Source: Mycobacterium sp. (GTDB lineage: Bacteria; Actinomycetota; Actinomycetes; Mycobacteriales; Mycobacteriaceae). From it: 64,000 nt of DNA. The position numbers were made by a program, and so were the translations under genes. The notes under the pieces were generated by a model. The model was not told the DNA's origin. It saw only the letters and a program-made list of their open reading frames with translations, and made no database searches. Below, piece by piece: positions 56,962 to 64,000 of the stretch (within the stretch, counting starts at the first letter, position 1; the number at the start of each line of letters is the position of its first letter). The stretch lies in assembly GCF_002863225.1 (NCBI RefSeq), contig NZ_PKEK01000050.1:1-64000 (forward strand), read 5' to 3'.

Positions 56962-57257
56962 ACCCGCAGAACTACCTGTACCTCTCCGCGCTGCTGTTCA
57001 CCATCGGCGCTGCCGGTGTCCTGCTGCGGCGCAACGCGATCGTCATGTTCATGTGTGTCGAGTTGATGCTCAACGCGGTGAACCTCGCCTTCGTCACCTT
57101 CGCCCGGCTGCGCGGTCACCTCGATGGCCAGATGATCGCGTTCTTCACGATGGTCGTCGCCGCCTGCGAGGTGGTGGTGGGGCTCGCGATCATCATGACC
57201 ATTTTCCGCGCCCGTAAGTCGGCTTCGGTCGACGACGCCAACCTGCTCAAGGGCTGA
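56958..57257 (+). CDS. nuoK: NADH-quinone oxidoreductase subunit K
   Basis: This 99-aa, three-helix subunit has the conserved proton-path Glu in [13 protein letters not shown] and the second in [15 protein letters not shown] start overlapping nuoJ. Confidence 0.97.
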   Translation: MNPQNYLYLSALLFTIGAAGVLLRRNAIVMFMCVELMLNAVNLAFVTFARLRGHLDGQMIAFFTMVVAACEVVVGLAIIMTIFRARKSASVDDANLLKG

Positions 57258-57261
57258 GGGG

Positions 57262-59145
57262 ATGACACATTTGACCTGGCTGCTCGTCGCGCTGCCCGCG
57301 GCCGGCGCCGCAATCCTGCTGCTCGGCGGCAGGCGCACCGACACATGGGGACACTGGCTGGGCTGCCTGACGGCGCTGGCTTCATTCGGAGTCGGGCTGT
57401 CATTGCTCACCGACATGCTCGGCCGTCACGGCGACGCCCGCACCATCGTCCAGAATCTGTTCACCTGGATCCCGGTCAACGGCCTGCAGGTCGATTTCGG
57501 CCTTCAAATCGACCAGCTGTCAATCTGTTTCGTTCTGCTGATCACCGGGGTCGGGTCACTGATCCACATCTACTCGGTCGCCTACATGGCCGAAGACCCG
57601 GACCGCCGCAGGTTTTTCGCGTACCTGAACTTGTTCCTGGCGGCGATGCTGCTGCTGGTGGTGGCCGATAACTTCGTGGGGCTCTACGCCGGTTGGGAAG
57701 GCGTGGGTCTGGCGTCCTACCTGCTGATCGGATTCTGGTACCACAAGCCGACCGCGGCCACCGCGGCCAAAAAGGCGTTCGTGATGAACCGGGTCGGCGA
57801 CGCCGGGCTGGCATTGGCGATCTTCGTCATCTTCGCCAACTTCGGCACGTTGTCCTACTCCGGCGTCTTCGGCCAGGCGGCGGGTGCCAGCCCCAGCGCG
57901 CTGACGTGGATAGGTCTGTTGCTGCTGTCGGGGGCCTGCGCCAAGTCCGCCCAGGTTCCGCTGCAGGCCTGGCTCGGGGACGCGATGGAAGGCCCCACCC
58001 CGGTGTCAGCGCTGATCCACGCCGCCACCATGGTGACCGCCGGTGTCTACCTGATCGTCCGCTCCAACCCGCTCTACAGCCTGTCCCCCGACGCCCGGCT
58101 CGGCGTGATCATTGTCGGCGCCGTCACGCTGATGTTCGGGGCGATCATCGGTTGCGCCAAGGACGACATCAAGCGGGCGCTGGCCGCGTCCACGATGAGC
58201 CAGATCGGTTACATGGTGCTGGCCGCCGGCCTGGGTCCGGCCGGCTACGCGTTCGCGATCCTGCATCTGCTCACGCACGGCTTCTTCAAAGCCGGCCTGT
58301 TCCTCGGCTCCGGCTCGATCATCCACGCGATGCATGAAGAACAGGACATGCGCCACTACGGCGGCCTGCGCAGCGCTCTTCCGGTCACCTTCGCCACTTT
58401 CGGCCTGGGCTACCTGGCCATCATCGGCGTACCGCCGTTCGCCGGCTTCTTCTCCAAAGACGCCATCATCGAGGCTGCCCTGGGCGCGGGCGGGGCCGGC
58501 GGCTGGATTCTCGGCGGCACCGCGCTGCTGGGCGCCGGTATCACCGCGTTCTACATGACCCGGGTGATGCTGCTGACCTTCTTCGGCCAAAAGCGTTGGG
58601 CCGAGGACGCGCATCCACACGAGGCGCCTGCCCTGATGGCCTGGCCGATGATCCTGCTGGCGGTCGGGTCGGTGTTCTCCGGTGGACTGCTGGGCTGGGG
58701 CGGCACGCTGCAGCACTGGCTGGAGCCGGTGACCACGTTCGAGGAGAGCACACCCGTCGCGCCCAGTTGGGTGGTCAGCGCCGTGGCCGTCGGCATCGTC
58801 GCGGTCGGCTTCCTCGTCGCGCTCTGGCGCTACCTCGGCAAGCCGATACCCGAGACCGCACCGGCCGATGTGTCGGTGTTGACCGTGGCCGCCCGCCGCG
58901 ACCTCTACGGCGATGCCTTCAACGAAGGAGCGTTCATGCGACCGGGGGCGCAGTTAACCCATGCCCTGGTCGATTTCGACGACCAGGGTGTGGACGGCTC
59001 GGTCAACGGGCTGGCCAACCTGGTGGGTCGTACATCGGAGTGGCTGCGCGGCTTCCAGACCGGTTTCGCCCGTAACTACGCATTGTCGATGTTGGCCGGA
59101 GCGGCGCTCGTCGCCGCCGGGATCTTGGCGGCGCAACTGTGGTGA
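57262..59145 (+). CDS. nuoL: NADH-quinone oxidoreductase subunit L
   Basis: This 627-aa antiporter-like subunit has the family motifs [15 protein letters not shown] (key Glu), [22 protein letters not shown] (key Lys) and [14 protein letters not shown]. The C-terminal lateral-helix region is present. It starts 4 nt after nuoK. Confidence 0.97.
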   Translation: MTHLTWLLVALPAAGAAILLLGGRRTDTWGHWLGCLTALASFGVGLSLLTDMLGRHGDARTIVQNLFTWIPVNGLQVDFGLQIDQLSICFVLLITGVGSLIHIYSVAYMAEDPDRRRFFAYLNLFLAAMLLLVVADNFVGLYAGWEGVGLASYLLIGFWYHKPTAATAAKKAFVMNRVGDAGLALAIFVIFANFGTLSYSGVFGQAAGASPSALTWIGLLLLSGACAKSAQVPLQAWLGDAMEGPTPVSALIHAATMVTAGVYLIVRSNPLYSLSPDARLGVIIVGAVTLMFGAIIGCAKDDIKRALAASTMSQIGYMVLAAGLGPAGYAFAILHLLTHGFFKAGLFLGSGSIIHAMHEEQDMRHYGGLRSALPVTFATFGLGYLAIIGVPPFAGFFSKDAIIEAALGAGGAGGWILGGTALLGAGITAFYMTRVMLLTFFGQKRWAEDAHPHEAPALMAWPMILLAVGSVFSGGLLGWGGTLQHWLEPVTTFEESTPVAPSWVVSAVAVGIVAVGFLVALWRYLGKPIPETAPADVSVLTVAARRDLYGDAFNEGAFMRPGAQLTHALVDFDDQGVDGSVNGLANLVGRTSEWLRGFQTGFARNYALSMLAGAALVAAGILAAQLW

Positions 59146-59199
59146 CCGCCTTCGCGCCGTCGACGGGACAGAGCGTGGCGATGAAGAGGAGCGGCACGC

Positions 59200-60777
59200 A
59201 TGACTAGTGGTCCGTGGCTTTCGATTCTGTGGCTGTTGCCGCTCGTCGGCGCCGTGGTGATCATCCTGCTTCCGGCCGGCGCGCGGCAGCTCGCGAAGTG
59301 GCTCGGCGTGGGCGTCTCGGTCGCGGTGCTGGCGTTGTCGATTGCACTCGCGCTGGCCTTCCGGGCCGGCGGGCCGACCTACCAGTTCACCGAATCGCAC
59401 CCGTGGATACCGGCTTTCGGCGCCGGCTACACGATCGGTGTCGACGGTATCGCGCTGATGCTGGTGCTGGTGACCACCATCCTGGTGCCGTTCCTTCTGG
59501 TGGCGGGCTGGAACGACGGCGGCGAAAAGCCCCGCGGCACCCAGGCTTATGTGGCGTTGACGCTGACCATCGAATCGATGGTGCTGATCTCGGTCGTCTC
59601 GCTCGACGTGCTGCTGTTCTACGTGTTCTTCGAAGCCATGCTCATCCCGATGTACTTCCTCATCGGTGGTTTCGGCGGCGGCGCCCACCGGTCACGTGCC
59701 GCGGTCAAATTCCTGCTCTACAACCTGTTCGGCGGTTTGATCATGTTGGCCGCCGTGATCGGCCTGTACGTGGTGACGGCTGAACACGGTTCGGGCACTT
59801 TCGATTTCCGCCAGATCGTCGCCGCTGTCACCACCGGTTCGCTGAACGCGTCGTCAGGCGTGCTCAAAGCGTTGTTCCTGGGTTTCATGTTCGCCTTCGC
59901 GATCAAGGCGCCGTTGTGGCCCTTCCACCGCTGGCTGCCCGACGCCGCAGTGGAGTCGACGCCGGCGACCGCGGTTCTGATCACCGCCGTGATGGACAAA
60001 GTCGGCACGTTCGGAATGCTGCGCTACTGCCTGCAGTTGTTCCCCGACGCATCAACGTATTTCCGGCCCGTCATCGTCGCCCTGGCGGTGATCGGCGTCA
60101 TCTACGGCGCGATCGTGGCGATCGGCCAGACCGACATCATGCGACTGATCGCCTACACGTCGATCTCGCACTTCGGCTTCATCATCCTCGGCATCTTCGT
60201 CATGACGAGTCAGGGCCAGAGCGGTGCGACGCTGTACATGCTCAACCACGGCATCTCCACCGCCGCGGTGTTCCTGATAGCGGGCTTCTTGATCTCGCGA
60301 CGCGGTACCCGATCGATTGCGGCCTATGGCGGCGTCCAGAAGGTCGCGCCGGTGCTGGCGGGCACATTCCTGGTCGCCGGGTTGGCCACAGTGTCGCTGC
60401 CCGGGCTGGCGCCGTTCGTCAGTGAATTCCTGGTGCTGCTGGGCGCTTACAACCGCTACTGGCTGGCGGCGGCGGTCGGAGTGGTCGCGCTGGTGCTCTC
60501 GTCGATCTACATCCTCTGGCTGTACCAGCGGGTGATGACCGGCCCCGTCACCCAGGGCAACGAACGGATCCGCGACCTGGTGCCGCGCGAAATCCTGGTC
60601 GTCGCTCCCTTGATTCTGCTGCTGCTGGTCCTGGGCATCTACCCCAAGCCCGTGCTCAACATCATCAATCCGGCGGTGGGCAACACCATGGCGACCATCG
60701 GTGCGCATGACCCCGCGCCGATCGTGCGACCGGGCACGGCGCGCATACCCGGAATGGCGGAAGGACCGCACCGATGA
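59200..60777 (+). CDS. nuoM: NADH-quinone oxidoreductase subunit M
   Basis: This 525-aa antiporter-like subunit has FFEAMLIPMYFLIG (key Glu), IKAPLWPFHRWLPDAAVESTP (key Lys) and YMLNHGISTAAVFL. A 54-bp gap after nuoL is the largest inside the operon. The stop overlaps nuoN (ATGA). Confidence 0.97.
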   Translation: MTSGPWLSILWLLPLVGAVVIILLPAGARQLAKWLGVGVSVAVLALSIALALAFRAGGPTYQFTESHPWIPAFGAGYTIGVDGIALMLVLVTTILVPFLLVAGWNDGGEKPRGTQAYVALTLTIESMVLISVVSLDVLLFYVFFEAMLIPMYFLIGGFGGGAHRSRAAVKFLLYNLFGGLIMLAAVIGLYVVTAEHGSGTFDFRQIVAAVTTGSLNASSGVLKALFLGFMFAFAIKAPLWPFHRWLPDAAVESTPATAVLITAVMDKVGTFGMLRYCLQLFPDASTYFRPVIVALAVIGVIYGAIVAIGQTDIMRLIAYTSISHFGFIILGIFVMTSQGQSGATLYMLNHGISTAAVFLIAGFLISRRGTRSIAAYGGVQKVAPVLAGTFLVAGLATVSLPGLAPFVSEFLVLLGAYNRYWLAAAVGVVALVLSSIYILWLYQRVMTGPVTQGNERIRDLVPREILVVAPLILLLLVLGIYPKPVLNIINPAVGNTMATIGAHDPAPIVRPGTARIPGMAEGPHR

Positions 60778-62387
60778 CGCTTCTCGCCACAGCACCGATG
60801 CCGACGCCCAGCGTCGAATACGGACTGCTGTCACCGATTTTCATTGTCTTCGGCGTTGCCGTGGCCGGTGTTCTGATCGAGGCGTTCGTGCCGCGACGGG
60901 CCCGCTACGGCGCCCAGGTACTGCTGACACTCGGAGGTCTGATCGCGGCGATCGCCGCGGTGATCGTCGTCGCTCGTCAACTCGACCCACCTGGTCGATT
61001 CGCGGTGCAGCACGCGCTGGCAATCGACGGGCCGACGTTGCTTCTGCAGGGCGCCGTCCTGCTGGTCGCTGTGCTGGCGATCTTCTTTTTCGCCGAGCGC
61101 TACCAGGGCGACAACGCGGCCGCCGGGCCGGGCGCCGCGACGGCCACCGCCGACGTGCCGGCCGGACTGGACTCCTTTACCCCGCAGGCTTCGGCGGTGC
61201 CGGACAGCGCCGCCGAGCACGAGGCACTGCGGGTCGGCGCGAGCCAGACCGAGGTGTTCCCGCTGACCATGCTTGCCGTCGGCGGCATGCTGGTCTTCCC
61301 GGCCGCCAACGACCTGCTGACGATGTTCGTGGCGCTCGAGGTGCTGTCGCTGCCGCTGTATTTGCTGTGCGGACTGGCCCGGCACCGCCGGTTGCTGTCT
61401 CAGGAAGCGGCGGTCAAATACTTTCTGCTGGGCGCCTTTTCGTCGGCATTCTTCCTCTACGGCGTAGCACTGCTCTACGGCGCCACCGATACGCTCTCCC
61501 TGACCGGCATCGCAAAAGCGTTGGCCGTCGACCACAACCGCTCGCTGGCGCTGACCGGTGTCGCGCTGTTGTCGGTCGGGTTGTTGTTCAAGGTCGGCGC
61601 GGTTCCGTTCCACTCGTGGATCCCCGACGTCTATCAAGGTGCCCCGACTCCGATCACCGGGTTCATGGCCGCCGCCACCAAAGTCGCGGCGTTCGGCGCT
61701 CTTCTGCGCGTCGTCTATGTCGCGCTGCCGCCGCTGCATGACCAGTGGCGGCCGGTGCTGTGGGCCATCGCGATCCTGACGATCGCTGTCGGCACGGTCA
61801 CCGCAGTGACGCAGACCGATGTGAAACGGATGCTGGCGTATTCGTCGATCGCGCACGTCGGATTCCTGCTCACCGGTGTGATCGCCGACAACCCGGTCGG
61901 TCTCGCGGCGACGATGTTCTACCTGATCGCCTACAGCTTCAGCACGGTGGGCGCCTTCGCGGTCGTCAGCCTGATTCGCAACGCGCACGGCGAAGAAGAC
62001 GCCACCACCGCGCACTGGGCCGGGCTGGGTCAGCGGTACCCCGTTGTCGGTCTGCTGTTTTCGATGTTCCTGCTGGCTTTTGCCGGCATCCCGCTGACCA
62101 GTGGCTTCATCAGCAAGTTCGCGGTGTTCTCCGCTGCGGCCAAGGGCGGAGCGGTGCCGCTGGTGATCGTCGGTGTCATCGGCAGCGCGGTCGCGGCGTA
62201 TTTCTACGTTCGCGTGATCGTGCTGATGTTCTTCACCGAACCGCACGCCGAGCCGGTCCACGTCGTCATGCCCAGCTTCTGGAGCAAAGCGGCCATCGCG
62301 ATCTGCGCGGCGATCACCATCGGGTTGGGCATCTTCCCGCAGCCGCTGCTCGACCTCGCCCGGCAGGCCGCTCAGTTCCTGACGTGA
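60774..62387 (+). CDS. nuoN: NADH-quinone oxidoreductase subunit N
   Basis: This 537-aa antiporter-like subunit has FVALEVLSLPLYLLCG, FKVGAVPFHSWIPDVYQGAPTP (key Lys) and RMLAYSSIAHVGF. A hydrophilic insert of about 40 residues (AAAGPGAATATADVPAG and following) sits between helices. Last of the 14 nuo genes; the stop overlaps the crotonase gene. Confidence 0.96.
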   Translation: MTLLATAPMPTPSVEYGLLSPIFIVFGVAVAGVLIEAFVPRRARYGAQVLLTLGGLIAAIAAVIVVARQLDPPGRFAVQHALAIDGPTLLLQGAVLLVAVLAIFFFAERYQGDNAAAGPGAATATADVPAGLDSFTPQASAVPDSAAEHEALRVGASQTEVFPLTMLAVGGMLVFPAANDLLTMFVALEVLSLPLYLLCGLARHRRLLSQEAAVKYFLLGAFSSAFFLYGVALLYGATDTLSLTGIAKALAVDHNRSLALTGVALLSVGLLFKVGAVPFHSWIPDVYQGAPTPITGFMAAATKVAAFGALLRVVYVALPPLHDQWRPVLWAIAILTIAVGTVTAVTQTDVKRMLAYSSIAHVGFLLTGVIADNPVGLAATMFYLIAYSFSTVGAFAVVSLIRNAHGEEDATTAHWAGLGQRYPVVGLLFSMFLLAFAGIPLTSGFISKFAVFSAAAKGGAVPLVIVGVIGSAVAAYFYVRVIVLMFFTEPHAEPVHVVMPSFWSKAAIAICAAITIGLGIFPQPLLDLARQAAQFLT

Positions 62388-63181
62388 CCTCACCGCTGGT
62401 TCTCCGCGACGACACCGGCCCGGTCCGGGTGTTGACCATGAACCGGCCCGCGAAGCGAAATGCGTTGAGCCCCGACCTGATCGGTACGCTCTACGCCGCG
62501 CTCCGCGACGCCGACGACGACCCAACGGTGAGGGCTGTTGTCCTCACCGGTGCCGACCCGGCGTTCTGCGCGGGCGTCGACCTCAAGGAGGCCCAGCGAC
62601 TCGGCTCCGTGTACTTCGAGCAGTTTCAGAACCAGAGCTGTATCCGTCAAACCGGCGACATGCGCACGCCGATCGTCGGCGCGATCAATGGAGCCGTCTT
62701 CACCGGCGGCCTCGAAATGGCTTTGGGCTGTGACTTTCTCATTGCTTCGGACCGTGCGGTGTTTGCCGACACCCACGCGCGCGTCGGGATCCTGCCCGGC
62801 GGCGGGATGACGGCGCGGCTCCCCCAGGTGGTCGGGGCGGCGATGGCACGGCGGCTGTCGATGACCGGTGAAGTGATCGACGCGGGGCGGGCCGCGGAAA
62901 TCGGCCTGGTCACCGAGGTGGTGCCGCACGGGCAGCTACTGGGCAGGGCGGTCGAACTGGCCGCTCAGATCGCCGAGGTGCCGGCACCGATCATGGCCGG
63001 CCTCAAGGAGATCTACGTGACCGGCGCGGCGCCGATCGTCCAGCCCGCGCTGGCCGCCGAGCAGGCCATCGCCGGTGCGCAAACCCTCGACCGAGATGGC
63101 CTCGAGGATCGCTACGCCGAGATCAGCGAGCGCAATCGTCGCCAGATCCAGCCTCAGCCGGATGCCAGCAGCGGGCTGTAG
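62384..63181 (+). CDS. Enoyl-CoA hydratase/crotonase-family protein, second Glu replaced
   Basis: This 265-aa crotonase-fold protein has ADPAFCAGVDLKE (first oxyanion-hole segment) and GAVFTGGLEMALGCDF (second, with the first catalytic Glu). At the usual second Glu (P-E-x-x-x-G in hydratases) the sequence reads THARVGILPGG, with His aligned. True hydratase activity is therefore uncertain. It is coupled to nuoN by GTGA, so it is probably co-transcribed with complex I. Confidence 0.87.
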   Translation: MTSPLVLRDDTGPVRVLTMNRPAKRNALSPDLIGTLYAALRDADDDPTVRAVVLTGADPAFCAGVDLKEAQRLGSVYFEQFQNQSCIRQTGDMRTPIVGAINGAVFTGGLEMALGCDFLIASDRAVFADTHARVGILPGGGMTARLPQVVGAAMARRLSMTGEVIDAGRAAEIGLVTEVVPHGQLLGRAVELAAQIAEVPAPIMAGLKEIYVTGAAPIVQPALAAEQAIAGAQTLDRDGLEDRYAEISERNRRQIQPQPDASSGL

Positions 63182-64000
63182 TCGGTTGGCGGGTCAACGA
63201 GATTCATTGAGCGATAGAGCTTTTCGCTCAGCGCCGGGCTGGTCTCGGCCGCCGACAACACCGCTTCGCGGAACTCCAGCAGCTCCGTGGGCGCCGAATG
63301 GTCCGGGTCTCCGTCGTCCATGTAGAGGTCGTTGAACTGGTTGGACGCCCACATCGGCCCGATCTGATCGGCAGCCGCGGCGAAGAAGCGCAGCGCGACG
63401 TCGTCGATCCCGTCGTCGAGACAAGCCTTCAGCGCGGTCGCCTCCAGTGCGGCCACCGTCATGCCCTGGCCGTAGATGGGGTTGGTGCTGCAGATCGCGT
63501 CGCCGAACACCAGGAAGCCCGCCGGGAACCGGTCCATCTGGTCATAGCGCCGCCACGTCGCACCGGGGTAACGGAACATCGATATCTCGCTGATCGGCTC
63601 GCCGCGTTTCAGGGCCCGCAGTAGCGCGGGTGGTGCGAACTGCGTGGCCATCCGGATCATCCCGGTGAGGCTGTCGGGTGGTTCGTTGTCGGCGACCCGA
63701 GTCAGCGTGAAGATCCAGGTGTCGTGCTCGTAGACCGAAAAAGCGCCCCCGGTGGCCTTTTTCGGCTCCGGGACGACAAATGTCATCCGCTCTTTGATGA
63801 TCCCGTCCGGGATGCGCATCAGCAGACTGGTGTAGTTCGCGGTGGTCGTCGAGCGCTCCTCTACCGGTCGCCCGTAGCCCAGACCGTCCAGGAACGCCGG
63901 CGTGCGGGCACCGCGGCCCATCGCGTCGACCACCACGTCGGCATCCAGCGTCCGCTCCACCTGGGTCTCGCGGTCGACGATCTTGGCGCCGGTGACTCGC
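63154..64000 (-). CDS. FAD-dependent hydroxylase-like flavoprotein (cut by the window edge)
   Basis: This is the C-terminal part, at least 282 codons, of a PHBH-fold flavoprotein. VVVDAMGRGARTPAFL is the DG-type motif and FLVFGDAICSTNPIYGQGMTVAALEA is the FAD-ribityl GD motif. The frame is open to the window end, so the N-terminal GxGxxG part lies outside. It is convergent with the crotonase gene, and the 3' ends overlap by 28 bp. The substrate is unknown. Confidence 0.85.
   Translation of the reverse strand, partial: RVTGAKIVDRETQVERTLDADVVVDAMGRGARTPAFLDGLGYGRPVEERSTTTANYTSLLMRIPDGIIKERMTFVVPEPKKATGGAFSVYEHDTWIFTLTRVADNEPPDSLTGMIRMATQFAPPALLRALKRGEPISEISMFRYPGATWRRYDQMDRFPAGFLVFGDAICSTNPIYGQGMTVAALEATALKACLDDGIDDVALRFFAAAADQIGPMWASNQFNDLYMDDGDPDHSAPTELLEFREAVLSAAETSPALSEKLYRSMNLVDPPTDYSPLLASG

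Noticed and set aside
60831..62525. Minus-strand open frame of 564 codons
   Set aside because: Antisense to nuoN; composition is Arg/Gln/Asp-rich with no recognisable domain.

Overview
This window is a GC-rich chromosomal segment from a mycobacterium. The evidence is gene order and tmRNA. The order smpB-ftsX-ftsE-(proline-rich membrane protein)-(MscS)-prfB-fprA matches M. tuberculosis Rv3100c-Rv3106. The order hisN-fadE24-fadE23-fadB4-(response regulator)-nuoA-N matches Rv3137-Rv3158. The tmRNA encodes the mycobacterial tag ADSHQRDYALAA. ESX-type secretion substrates and Tat lipoproteins also fit. The species cannot be named from the sequence alone.

Left part (1-15.4 kb) is accessory and mosaic. 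It opens with four imperfect 21-bp direct repeats that look like one end of an IS21-type element. Next is a minus-strand ESX-type operon: a small EspC/WXG-like protein, a 778-aa polymorphic toxin, and a small likely immunity protein. Then comes a light-sensing operon, a heme oxygenase that would make biliverdin and a bacteriophytochrome whose output domain is a SpoIIE/PP2C phosphatase instead of a histidine kinase. After it lie envelope and secreted proteins (PGRP-type amidase lipoprotein, excalibur protein, CDP-diacylglycerol pyrophosphatase, small secreted protein), a universal stress protein, an atypical SDR with a zinc-ribbon-like N-terminus, a membrane adenylate cyclase, a lipoprotein and a secreted protein.

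Middle part (15.4-28.6 kb) is the conserved core. It holds ssrA (tmRNA) with its terminator, an EamA transporter, smpB, ftsX, ftsE, two membrane proteins, prfB, divergent fprA, a membrane protein, malic enzyme, hisN, and the acyl-CoA dehydrogenase pair fadE24-fadE23. A perfect 22-bp palindrome precedes fadE24, and a degenerate copy precedes the secreted-protein gene at 14449.

Two catabolic islands interrupt the conserved order on either side of fadB4. Island 1 (28.6-35.4 kb) is an aromatic ring-cleavage set: extradiol dioxygenase, FAH-family hydrolase, MhpA-like flavin hydroxylase and P450, divergent from a TetR regulator and an ACMSD-like amidohydrolase. Two matching operator-like sites lie in the divergent promoter. 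Island 2 (36.5-46.1 kb) holds an SRPBCC protein, a homogentisate-dioxygenase-like cupin, an alpha/beta hydrolase, a class III CoA-transferase, an HMG-CoA-lyase-like enzyme, a TetR regulator, an acyl-CoA dehydrogenase, an APH-fold kinase, a catalase-like peroxidase, a DUF6285 protein and a SnoaL-like protein. The dehydrogenase/APH kinase/DUF6285 trio resembles the LvaC/LvaA/LvaB set for 4-hydroxyacyl-CoA breakdown.

Right part (46.2-64 kb) has the orphan response regulator followed by the complete 14-gene nuoA-N operon for complex I, a crotonase-family gene coupled to nuoN, and a convergent flavoprotein gene cut by the window edge. PPE52 (between the regulator and nuoA in M. tuberculosis) and pflA (between hisN and fadE24) are not present here.
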